DNA from: Paramecium sonneborni
Lineage: Eukaryota; Ciliophora; Oligohymenophorea; Peniculida; Parameciidae
Assembly (NCBI GenBank): GCA_905182985.1
Contig: CAJJDN010000041.1
Coordinates: forward strand, 472,059-536,058
Length of the DNA: 64,000 bases
Direction: 5' to 3'
Shown one piece after another: positions 51,673 to 62,410 of the stretch. Numbering within the stretch: position 1 is the stretch's first letter; each line of letters starts with the position of its first letter. The notes under the pieces were generated by a model that worked only from the letters and a program-made list of their open reading frames with translations, was not told the origin of the DNA and did no database searches. Made by a program: the position numbers and the translations under genes.

Positions 51673-54569
51673 ATGAAATTAGTTTGCCGTTTAAGACCAT
51701 AACCAAATAATACATCTTAGAGTACTGTAAACTCAAAAAAGGATGTACGTACTAACATCTTTGCTGGTGTATTATCTAATGAATGTATATTTTGTACCAT
51801 GATAAGCACCCCAGACTCTTGTAGTAAGCTCACGTAATGCAATTTCTTAAAAGATAATCTATGAGTATTTAAAAAATGATTCAGATATTATGAGATAAAG
51901 ATAATCTATTATTGAGAATTCTGATCTCTTTTAATTTGATCAGGTTTTTGGAGAAAAGGCTAATTAATAATTGGTTTATGATTAGATGATGGCAACTAAA
52001 GTTAACAATATGATAACTGGTTAATCAGGTTCTTTACTTATTGTTGGAGGGCCTGAAAGTGGAAAAAAATACACTATAAAAGGTGAGGAAAGAGGCTAAG
52101 AAAAAGGTTTAGCTGTATTGATAGTTGAGAACATACTTAATTTAATTGAGGGTTCAAAATAATTAAGAGGGAAGGGAAAATTAAATATTTCAATATCTTT
52201 AGTAAATAATATAGAAGTAATTGATTTGGTAGGGTCATCTAGAAATTAAACTGTCAAATTTTCATAAATCAAGAGTGCAAGTGAATTCAAAAAAATACTT
52301 AATTAAAGTTTATTTTAATATAAGTAATATGTTAAAGAGCATCCTGAATCAAAAAATAATCATATTTTTATAAAATATTTAATTGAATAAGATAAATAGG
52401 AAGTAGCTTAATTACATTTGATTATCTTTAATGAATTTAAAAGAGTAACATAAGAGGCTAAGGATTTTTAAGGGAAATTAAAATAATTGCTTACATCTTT
52501 ATAGGATTTTTAAGAGAAAGACTTAGAAAGTAAATCATTATAATAACTTTATCTTTCATTTAGAGAAACTAAATTCAATAATATAACTGTTATGTTTTGT
52601 GTTTCTGAAGTTTAATAAGATCATATAACAGCTTATATGACATTATAATTTGCTGAAGAATTGAGATAAACAATAAAGCCTTAAACATAAAGGATTGCTT
52701 TATCTTAGTTGGATAATTAATCAAAATCATAGTTAGGAAGAGATAATTTAACATAATAATAATTTGGATAAAAGGGATCGATTGATGATTAAGCATCTAG
52801 AATTATAAAACCAGAAGGATCTGATTAGATTATGAGATTTGGATCTGATTAAAATTTAAGGCCAGGATCAGATTAAACAGTTTTACATTAATCAAAAATT
52901 TATAGTATAATAGACAGATAACCAAATAAGTAGGATACAAATTATTCAAAATAATTTTAAGAATTGAAAGATTTATTGAAAGAAAAAGAAGTAATTGATG
53001 ATTATAAGTAATTTAAAAGCATATAGTATTTATAGAGTCTTAAGATTTGAAAAGGAATTGAAGAATTTATAAGAGGAGAATTTACGATTATAGAATAAGG
53101 TTTATCAATAAGAAGATTCAATAAAACAGAGGGATCATTTAATATAATAGTTGGAATAACATATGGACGATAATAAAAAATAAATGGAAATGGAACATCA
53201 ATTATTTACATAAGCATAATAGAAAGAGAATATTTATGAATAAAATCAAGAAGAGTTGAATGAAGCTGTAGCATAATTGAATAATTAATTGAGATATTGT
53301 AATGAAGAATCATAGTTATAAAAATAAAAAATAAAAGTATTGGGAAATGATATTGAAATGATGAAAGAGTAAGAGCATAAGAATGCTAAACATTATGAAA
53401 AGAGAGAGGATGAATTTATGGGATTAATTCAGTAGGAATAAGAGCGCAATAGACAATTATATTAAGAATTAGATTATTTTGCTATAGAGCTGAAGAATAG
53501 AGAATAATAATTATTTGCAAATGAAGATAATATAAAAACATTAAATAAGGTGATTGAAGATTAATCTAAAAGAATTGAAGAAGAGAAATAAAAGAATAAG
53601 GAATTATGTGAGAGTATAAACAATCACAAATAAAAACAAGAAGAGGCAATTAGAGATATAAACAACATAGAATAAAGATTCACCAAATTAAAGGTTAAAC
53701 TGGAGACAGAAAATCAATAATTAAAATAGGAAAAAGAAAAATATTTATAGAAATATAAGGAGAAATTAAAAAAATATAAAACTTAAATTAAATAGTTTGA
53801 ATAAGAGAATGGTTATATGAAAATGGAAAGAGTAAAATTGTAGACAGAAAATGATTAGTTGTATGGTATTTCAAAACAATTAGAAACATAATTAGGTAGA
53901 GTAAATAGTGAAACAACAGAGAGAATAGGAGGTTCTTATGATGCATATGAGTAAGAGAGAATAAAATCTCAAAATATTTAATTGAATAATCAATTGAATT
54001 AAGCTGAGTATGAGGTAATTAAAATTAAATTAATATTTTAGATAAAATAATTATCTCTTTAGTTAAATAATGCAATATAGTAATTGGAACAAACTAATAT
54101 TGAATATGATCGAATTTTGTAGGATAATTAGAGATTACAGAAATAAGTAGATGATAGATAATCGGAAGCTAAGAAAAATGAGTTGATGATAGAAAAGGTT
54201 GTGGAATTAAGTGATAAATAATTGAATGATTTGGAATCTAAGTTCAATAAATTAACAGCTTAAATAAATTCATTATAACATGAGAAAAAGTCATTATAGT
54301 TAGAAAATTAGAATATAAAGAATTAATTAGAATAAATGGATGGAAATGATTTAGTTTTAGAGAAGAGAATAGTGAAATTAAGAAAAGAAAATAAGGATTT
54401 AAGTAATTAAATAAAATAGTTAAATTAAAATATGAAAGAAATGATTGTAGAGAAGCATTCAGAGATGAGAAATACATCTTTACATTAAAGTAGATATAGT
54501 AATAAATTGTTGAGTTAAAATTAATCTTATAGATCATAAAAATTAATAGATGAAGATGATGTTATTTGA
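51673..54569 (+). CDS. Kinesin-like protein with degenerate motor motifs and long coiled coil
   Basis: ATG 51673 (MKLVCRLRPQPN) with introns 51785-51806 (22 nt), 53008-53026 (19) and probably 54015-54041 (27, a multiple of three with no stop) gives about 942 residues ending at TGA 54567-54569. The first 330 residues follow the kinesin motor order: CRLRP, FQFDQVFGEKANQ, a P-loop position, YNEK-like region, IFIKYLIEQ, LHLIIF, LYLSFRETKFNN and LQFAEELRQT near the neck. The P-loop reads GGPESGKKYT instead of GQTGSGKTYT, the SSRSH position reads SKNNH, and the DLAGSE position reads IFNEF. The remaining 600 residues are a nearly continuous Gln/Glu/Lys coiled coil. It may bind microtubules or dimerise without being an active ATPase. 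Confidence 0.82.
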
Positions 54570-54608
54570 TATATATATATATTAATATTTTGTATTAATG
54601 TATAGATT

Positions 54609-55351
54609 TCAATAATTTCTATTTTATCCAACTTTTGATTAAGATGCACGAACATCTTAATTTTATTTTTCTAATCTTTTTTATTCTTCTTGTAAATCTT
54701 AGAGTTATCGTTATGATTGTGTATAATCTCTTTCTAATTATTAATATCTTTTTTGCCATGTTTCAATTTCATTAGAATAATGTACAGTTCTTTCTTAGAT
54801 TTATATTTCGATTGATTCTTATTATTAATGAATTTAATTTTCAAGTTCAGAAATTTCTCTATCTCTATCCTGAATCATTAATGATAATTATGCTTTTTTT
54901 GATTCTAATTCTCTTAATCTAGTATCATCAATGACTTCAATAGCATCTGGTTCAGTAGGTCCTGGTCCTTTTCTTAATTAAATTTATAATTCTAAAATTT
55001 ATCTTTCTAATGTTGCACATTTTAATCTCCAAGGTGCTTCAATTTCTAGAGTATATTTTAATTAATGTATATACCATCCATATTGATGACTTATGTAGTT
55101 TTTTCTTAGTAAACAGTAGGTAATACATTAGGTTTTGTTTATATAGTTTAAGGTATATAATTAACTTAAGGTGGAAGTGGAAATTATGGTTGGAATTGCA
55201 ATGGCTGTTAAACAATTGGTTAAGCAGTTGATTAAATAGGATAAGCCTATCTTTAAGATATAACTGGCTAATTAGTATTAGGTAGTATGATATTATATTG
55301 ATTTTGATTTGGTTGTTGAAAGAATGCTGTATTTCGATTATCGTTAATCAT
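54609..55351 (-). CDS. Gln/Pro-rich N-terminus, coiled-coil protein, unknown
   Basis: ATG 55351 with a 29-nt intron (55046-55074) gives 237 residues ending at TGA 54611-54609. Residues 1-85 are rich in Gln, Pro and Asn (FQQPNQNQYN, QFPLPPQVNYIPQ) and disordered. Residues 90-237 begin with EIEAPWRLKCATLERQIL and LRKGPGPTEPDAIEV, then form a regular charged coiled coil. Similar short proteins with a Pro/Gln head and coiled-coil tail occur in ciliate cytoskeleton and basal-body proteins, but I do not recognise this one. It is tail to tail with the kinesin-like gene, about 40 bases apart. Confidence 0.7.
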
Positions 55352-55439
55352 TATTAGAAGATTATAAATTAAATAAAATATTATTTTGTATATATATAAA
55401 TAATTAAAATAATTAAATAATTGTTCTATTTAGTATATT

Positions 55440-56281
55440 TCATATATCAGCACAACAATTATTGCATTAAGCTTTCTTTTAATTTGATTTGTTTTAATGT
55501 TCTCCATAATATTCCATAAATTCTTCTGTATTTGAATTATTAATCTATTATTATGTATAAAATAGATTACTTTTTATAACTATTTCTTTGGTAAAGCAGT
55601 TTGACTGACAATTTTACTTGTTGACATAGAACTATTAACATTATTAACATATTTAATTCCATATTATTCATTGATTGAATTAGGATCCTCCATAGCCATT
55701 TAATAAATTTAATGAGCTAATTCCATGAATGCATTTTCAACATTAAATCCTTATAATGCTGAACATTCAGTATAGATACACTCATTTTCTTTAGCATATT
55801 GATCAGCTTCATAAAATTATACTTCTCTTAAATTCTATAGGTCTGTTTTATTTCCAATAAGTAGAAATTTCATTCGACTATTACCATTATCAAGTGCATC
55901 ACGATGCCAATTTCTAATGTTTTCAAAAGTCTCTCTTCTTGTTATGTCAAATACCATGATTGCACCAGCAGCTGCTCTGTAATACAAACGTGTCACACTC
56001 TTAAAACTCTCTTATCCAGACTTTTCATTAACCATCTTTTTACTGTATCCCACATCTGCAATTTTATGACATGATCATTCACTTAAATATATTTGATATT
56101 GAATTCAACTCCAATAGTCAAATTATAGTCATCATTAAAACGTTTCTCAACAAATTACTTTAGTAGCGATGTCTTACCAACAGCTACAAACTTTCAGAGT
56201 ATCATAATTACCGATATCTCCTATTAAAATAAATTTGAATAACAGACTTGCTTCATTTTCATCGATATTATTTTACAACAT
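55440..56281 (-). CDS. Rab-family small GTPase, Rab2/Rab14-like, divergent
   Basis: ATG 56281 with introns 56184-56211 (28 nt), 56021-56043 (23) and 55545-55570 (26) gives 254 residues ending at TGA 55442-55440. Motifs: LLFKFILIGDIAVGKTSLL (P-loop), NLTIGVEF (switch I effector), LQMWDTSGQESFKSVTRLYYR (switch II), GAIMVFDITRRETF, LIGNKTDL and SAL. The ITRRxTF and YYRAAAGA segments are closest to Rab2/4/14. The C-terminus carries CNNCCADI, a double-cysteine prenylation signal of the CCxxx kind. Two motif changes stand out: DTSGQ for DTAGQ and SAL for SAK. The C-terminal variable region is about 40 residues longer than usual. It should work in vesicle trafficking. Confidence 0.92.
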
Positions 56282-56381
56282 TATATTATTTCAATTATTA
56301 TTATAATTAATATTCTTTAACATTATCATATAAATTATTATGATCAAACTTTTTTTCAAATATTTTATTAATTCTTCTTCT

Positions 56382-58181
56382 TCATTCTATCTTCTACTAC
56401 TATTACTTGTTTTATTTTAATACCATTTATTGAAAATGTTATTGATACTATTAATTCTATTTATCTATTAAATAATTTTATATATTTTACATGTTGGAGG
56501 TTTTGGATCTATTTTCATTAATTCCATGTACTCAACTAATTAATCAGGTAATTCAGCTAATACTTCTTTTGATAAAAGTGCTGAATCATGTTTAAATTAA
56601 TTGAATGCAACAAATTGAACCAAATCTCTTACAGCTTTCTAACCTTTACTATTTAACATAGTTTTATCATCATTATCTAATATATTCATCTTTTTGAAAT
56701 CTGCATTCCCTATTCCAACAATTATTATTGATAATGGTAGATAAGACGATGCTATAACATCATCTATTGATGCTTATAAATCATCTGTTTATCCATCTGT
56801 TAGAATCATTAATATTAAATAGTTTTCACTTCCCTTATCTTTTATTTCTTAAGCCATCTACATTGATTTTGATATCATTGGATGTATATAAGTTGGACCA
56901 TCTAATTATAAATTATTAATTGAATCTCTATAACATTTAATTATACCCTCTAATCCAAATACTCTAAAATTAATTTTATATTATTTTATACTCAGGATCT
57001 TCTGGATTATCATTCAAAGGAAATATATGTTATGTTTAATTAGAATTTATATTCTTTAATTTTGGTTTACATCCAAAACCATAAATTGGCACCTTTTTAT
57101 CATAGTCATAATGTATTAAAATCTCCACTACACTTGTTATTGCCTATAAATATTAACTTGGATCTCCATTTTATGGCATATAATGTAATGAATTTTTCTC
57201 TTATGGATTGCCATTTGATGCTGTGAAATCTATTGCAATTATCAAATTCAATTATTAACCACCCTCTAAATAATCTAAAAAACTATGTTTTTATTTTAAA
57301 TTAAATTTATCAAAAGATAAAGTTCCTACCTATTAATTATTTTTTTATTTATTTCTAAAGTCTTTTTTTTAACCCTTATTTTATTAAAAAGCTTCTCTCA
57401 ATTCTTCTATACAAAATGTTGTTTCCCCTAAATATAAATGTTTTCCTGATGTTCTATAATCCCAAAGTTCTATCTTTATAGGCATCTAATAATCTCCATT
57501 ACAAAGTTTCTATGATTTACATTCTATAGTTTTCCATACTGGATTTGAAGAATCCTTTATATATTCTGTTTCATAAACTAAAATTGGATTACTATCATCT
57601 TTCCTTAATCTATAAAATCTCAAAAATGGACAAGCCCCACGCCAAAACCAAAATCGAGTATCAAGTATATTTTAACCAGATATTGTTATTTCCAAATCAT
57701 CTTTACATTATTTTACTTAATCTGCCTTTACAATTATCTTTCCACTCTTTTTTCCTTATTAATTAAATAAATCTGCCATCAATAATTAATCTTTTGTTCC
57801 TGCAATCTCTCCTACTGAAGTTTATGCTATTCCAATTATCTATAAATAGTGATAATTTTTATACTTTTGATTGATTTTCATTAACATAATGATGAACTTC
57901 TAATTTTAGATGCTATTAAACTTCAAAATGATAATCAATTATAATCGAATTTGCAAAATTAGGATTTAAATTATTCCATATCAATTCTGTCTATCCTATC
58001 TTGCTCCCTATTTACTTTATTACATAATATTACAATCATCTTTATTGCTTTTTATATAAAGAATAACATATGGATCACTTACACTTGTTGTGTCCAAGTC
58101 ATCTAATTAGCGACAACTAATAAATAACTCTAATTTCTAAATTGCCTCTGAATATTAGTTTTAATCTTATTGTGATAACAT
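56382..58181 (-). CDS. Copine (two C2 domains plus VWA)
   Basis: ATG 58181 with introns 58008-58033 (26 nt), 57840-57864 (25), 56964-56991 (28) and 56465-56490 (26) gives 564 residues ending at TGA 56384-56382. The first C2 domain (residues 12-140) has CRQLDDLDTTSVSDPYVILY with the calcium-binding Asp pattern and KIGQTELIWNNLNPNF. The second C2 (155-290) has LRKDDSNPILVYETEYIKDSSNPVW. The VWA domain (310-530) has IAIDFTASNGNP, a MIDAS motif DxTxS, and GLEGIIKCYRDSINNLQLDGPT and VRDLVQFV, all typical of copines. Copines bind membranes in response to calcium. A Gln-rich tail follows. The gene is head to head with the secreted-protein gene. Confidence 0.94.
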
Positions 58182-58593
58182 TTTAATTTGACTTATTATT
58201 GAAAAAAGAAATTAATAGAATAATTATTTATTACAATTTATACTATGGTTAAAAATCAATATTTATTCTAAAATTTAGCTTAAATCATTTTGAACTCTAT
58301 ATACTCTTAAGATTTCAATCCAAATTAATCCCTTAACATAACTAAGTTATCGAGACAAAGAAGATTACCTCTTAAATATTTTTTTCATTTTTTTCCAGTA
58401 TGAGTATTTTCATCTATGGAAAACTTTCAAACTAGTTTTATCAAATAAAGAAGTTCATTTATTTGAAAATCTCATATATAAGAATCTTAGTTAAAATTAA
58501 TTATAAATTTCATCAGATTGTTTTCAGAATTCTTTAATTAATATAAATAGATATTTTGAACTATTTTTTTAATAAATTATAAAGATAACAAAC
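58182..58593. other. Divergent intergenic region
   Basis: About 400 AT-rich bases separating two divergently transcribed genes, so both promoters should be here. I see no recognisable element or RNA. Confidence 0.45.
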
Positions 58594-59721
58594 ATGACTA
58601 TGATTCTAATACTGGCAATGCTATCTATAACTTATAGCTAAAAGAATACAGTAATCTGTGATATTGAAGAATATTTTGAATTTGAACAAAATGAAAATAT
58701 TCTTGATCATACAAGGATAAATCAGACTGACATAATGCTGACCAATTCAAATATTTACATATTGAATGAAAATTTATTAGTGTTGAATTTCTTCGAAACT
58801 CCAAAATTTGATGGTTATGAATGTAATAAAGTGATTACCCATCCATTAAAATAAATATTTTTATTAGCTTGTTAATCTTAAACAAAAGAAAACAATTCTT
58901 TCTTATTTGCCTATTAAGAAAATGGATTAAATTAATATAAAATATTTGGAGATGCAATATATTTGCCATCAGTTAAAGAAAATTTTGAAAAAATGATAAT
59001 GGTAGGAAATAGTTTACTAATTCCTCAGATTAATAAGATACTTACTTTCACCACAGTAATTTCAAGTACTTCATGGTATTTAAAAAGCACTCCTTATATT
59101 ATGGATGCTTAATTCCTTAATATTTCTACTCTAAATATCACAGATTTTAATATATTTTCATATGTTAAAGATTTTTAAACATATTATAGAATCTTAATTT
59201 CAGATTATGAAAATGGAGTATATTGGATTGATGGAGTGTAAAAATCCAATAATATTGTACCCTATAATAGTGGAAAACTTAACATAAGAAGTTTTTACAT
59301 TCCAAACACTGCAAGATTTAAGTCGGCAGTAATTTTAAATGCCAGTGAAACAAATATACTTTTCATTTTATAAACTTATTTAGAAGGTAGTTTTCTATTT
59401 GAATAATCTTTTACGAGTGGTTAATTATATTTATATTCAACATTAAACAAGTATAAAGATTGGAATCCAATATCATCTATCACAAATAATTAGAATGCTA
59501 TATTTATACCATATTAAAATATTTAAAAGGTAGTTGTTATTAATTTATTCAACATAAAATCTTTGAAAGAGAATGAATTTAAAGCTGAACCTAATGATTT
59601 ATTAATTTCAGCTTCAATAGACAATTTGATATTATACTTCATTTCTGAAAATAGATTAATATTTAGAAGTGATGTTGATGCTTTGACAAGATGCACTTTA
59701 ATGAATTACTAAGAAGCTTGA
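58594..59721 (+). CDS. Secreted hypothetical protein, intronless
   Basis: A single uninterrupted frame of 375 codons runs from ATG 58594 to TGA 59719-59721, unusual here because most neighbours have several introns. The N-terminus MTMILILAMLSITYS is a signal peptide. The rest alternates hydrophobic and polar residues in short strands (LVLNFFETPKF, FLLACQS, ILISDYENGVYWIDG, SAVILNASETNILFIL), suggesting a beta-propeller or other all-beta fold. There is no second membrane segment and no GPI-type hydrophobic C-terminus. Only a handful of cysteines. Family not recognised. Confidence 0.8.
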
Positions 59722-60283
59722 TTGATATATATTTATAAATATATCATAATATATCTTTAATATAATAAAATCTAATAATACTTAATTCTCTTTAATTCAT
59801 TTGCATATGTGTTTAATCTTATTAGTTTTGATATTTTTAGATTATAATGAAATTAATTTTTTTTCTTAAGTTCTTCATTTTTTTTTTCTATTCTATCATC
59901 GATTTCATTTATGGATCAGTATAACAAGTTTTCTTTCTTTGGATTTTGATCTATTGATGTCGAATAAATCTATATATCAATTCAAAATCTATTAATTTTA
60001 CTTTTTCTGCTTTTACTTTGCTCAGAATTCCATCTTCATATACATATCATCGATTTCTAATAAGGCTTTCTTATTTGAACATTTTAATTTTCAATTTACT
60101 CGATTTTTTATCAGATGTTCACAATAGAGAACTTTGTATTATATTGTAATATCAAATAAATAAAATAATATCAAAAAAATAATCATAATGAAGATGATAT
60201 TCTTATAAACAAAACTTCTTATTAAAAATTTAAAAGGATTGTAAGAATGAATAGTATTTTAATCACACCAATAATAAGTAATA
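59722..60283. other. Intergenic, with possible fragment of a short minus-strand gene
   Basis: Between about 59870 and 60100 the minus strand reads short coding-like pieces (for example INEIDDRIEKKNEELKKKN and KALLEIDDMYMKME) interrupted by TGA, with possible 28-32 nt introns. I could not assemble a model with a start and stop. The remainder is AT-rich sequence with nothing recognisable. Confidence 0.3.
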
Positions 60284-61346
60284 TTTTAAATTAAGCTTTT
60301 TAAAAATTCATTTAAATTGATAACTTATTACTTATTTACAATTAAGATTTTGGAAGATAAAAAAAGGAAAAATAAATAGAGGACAATTTGAAATGATATA
60401 TAGAATAAGAAAATTTAAAATAGTTTGTTTGATAGATCTTTTAAAAGAAAAAATAAATAAAATTATTGAATATAGAATTATATTAATGAGATAGATAAAT
60501 ATAAAATAATATTTATGATGAAAAAGTACATATTTATTCTTCAGAATGAAGAAATACGTCATCCTTACTCTGATAAGTGCTATAAAGTTAATATATATCT
60601 TTTTAATATAAATTAAATATGTAAATATTAAAAAAATTCACAGATTCTAAATCAGCTTAAATAGGATTAGTTGTTGCCTTGGGTTTGAGTGGAGTTATTT
60701 TTGGTTATCATAGATATGAGAAATAAAGGCAATCAAGAATAATTCTTAATGAAAATAATCCATTAGCTTCTTAAAATGAGTTTGGATAGAATCGATTTTT
60801 AACAGAAAAAGGAGCTTTATAAAGATGGGGTTAATTAATATAAGGAAGTATATCTTATAAAGTAGATTTATTATTGAAGAAAGGTATTGATAATTAATAT
60901 TATGTAGGTGAATCATATAGTGGTTTAGTAACATTGGAATTTGATTTGAAGAATAGTTTGAATGATTTGTATGTTGATTACAGAGGATAGAAAGTTGTGA
61001 GTTTGTATGTAAATGGAAATAAGATAAATAATTTGGAATGGAATGGATTGTTTATTAGAATACCAAGGGAATTATTAAGTACAGCACAAAAAAATAGAGT
61101 GAATATATAGTTTGATTAAAATTATGCTAAAGATGGATGTGGATTACATGGGTTTATAGATAAGGATGGGAAATAATATTTATATAGTTAATGTGAATCT
61201 TATTTTACAAATAGATTGTATATTAAATTTAATAAATTAGTTTTCCATGTATGGATTAACCTGATTTAAAAGCTAAATTGAGATTTACAGCAGTTTGTCC
61301 AAAAGAGTGGGTAGTAATTTCAAATGAAAATGCTGATTAAAATGGA
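60284..61346. repeat. First copy of an exact 1063-bp duplication left of an N
   Basis: Identical as far as read to 61348-62410, separated only by N 61347. The left copy is contiguous with upstream intergenic sequence. Confidence 0.85.
60619..61346 (+). pseudogene. Duplicate 5' fragment of the M1 aminopeptidase gene (probable assembly copy)
   Basis: It holds the same start (ATG 60619), signal-anchor helix, N-terminal domain and 23-nt intron as the copy starting at 61683, then stops at N 61347. It lacks the catalytic part. It should be merged with the right copy. Confidence 0.8.
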
Positions 61347-61347
61347 N
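61347..61347. other. Single-N assembly join
   Basis: Ambiguous base exactly between two identical 1063-bp blocks. Confidence 0.9.
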
Positions 61348-62410
61348 TTTTAAATTAAGCTTTTTAAAAATTCATTTAAATTGATAACTTATTACTTATT
61401 TACAATTAAGATTTTGGAAGATAAAAAAAGGAAAAATAAATAGAGGACAATTTGAAATGATATATAGAATAAGAAAATTTAAAATAGTTTGTTTGATAGA
61501 TCTTTTAAAAGAAAAAATAAATAAAATTATTGAATATAGAATTATATTAATGAGATAGATAAATATAAAATAATATTTATGATGAAAAAGTACATATTTA
61601 TTCTTCAGAATGAAGAAATACGTCATCCTTACTCTGATAAGTGCTATAAAGTTAATATATATCTTTTTAATATAAATTAAATATGTAAATATTAAAAAAA
61701 TTCACAGATTCTAAATCAGCTTAAATAGGATTAGTTGTTGCCTTGGGTTTGAGTGGAGTTATTTTTGGTTATCATAGATATGAGAAATAAAGGCAATCAA
61801 GAATAATTCTTAATGAAAATAATCCATTAGCTTCTTAAAATGAGTTTGGATAGAATCGATTTTTAACAGAAAAAGGAGCTTTATAAAGATGGGGTTAATT
61901 AATATAAGGAAGTATATCTTATAAAGTAGATTTATTATTGAAGAAAGGTATTGATAATTAATATTATGTAGGTGAATCATATAGTGGTTTAGTAACATTG
62001 GAATTTGATTTGAAGAATAGTTTGAATGATTTGTATGTTGATTACAGAGGATAGAAAGTTGTGAGTTTGTATGTAAATGGAAATAAGATAAATAATTTGG
62101 AATGGAATGGATTGTTTATTAGAATACCAAGGGAATTATTAAGTACAGCACAAAAAAATAGAGTGAATATATAGTTTGATTAAAATTATGCTAAAGATGG
62201 ATGTGGATTACATGGGTTTATAGATAAGGATGGGAAATAATATTTATATAGTTAATGTGAATCTTATTTTACAAATAGATTGTATATTAAATTTAATAAA
62301 TTAGTTTTCCATGTATGGATTAACCTGATTTAAAAGCTAAATTGAGATTTACAGCAGTTTGTCCAAAAGAGTGGGTAGTAATTTCAAATGAAAATGCTGA
62401 TTAAAATGGA
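61348..62410. repeat. Second copy of the 1063-bp duplication
   Basis: Same sequence as 60284-61346 at an offset of 1064, contiguous with the catalytic part of the aminopeptidase gene. Confidence 0.85.

Noticed and set aside
60332..60562. Minus-strand ORFs at 60332-60562 and 61396-61626 as a duplicated gene pair
   Set aside because: They are identical because they lie in the N-flanked duplicated block, and their sequence is AT-rich antisense of the aminopeptidase upstream region.
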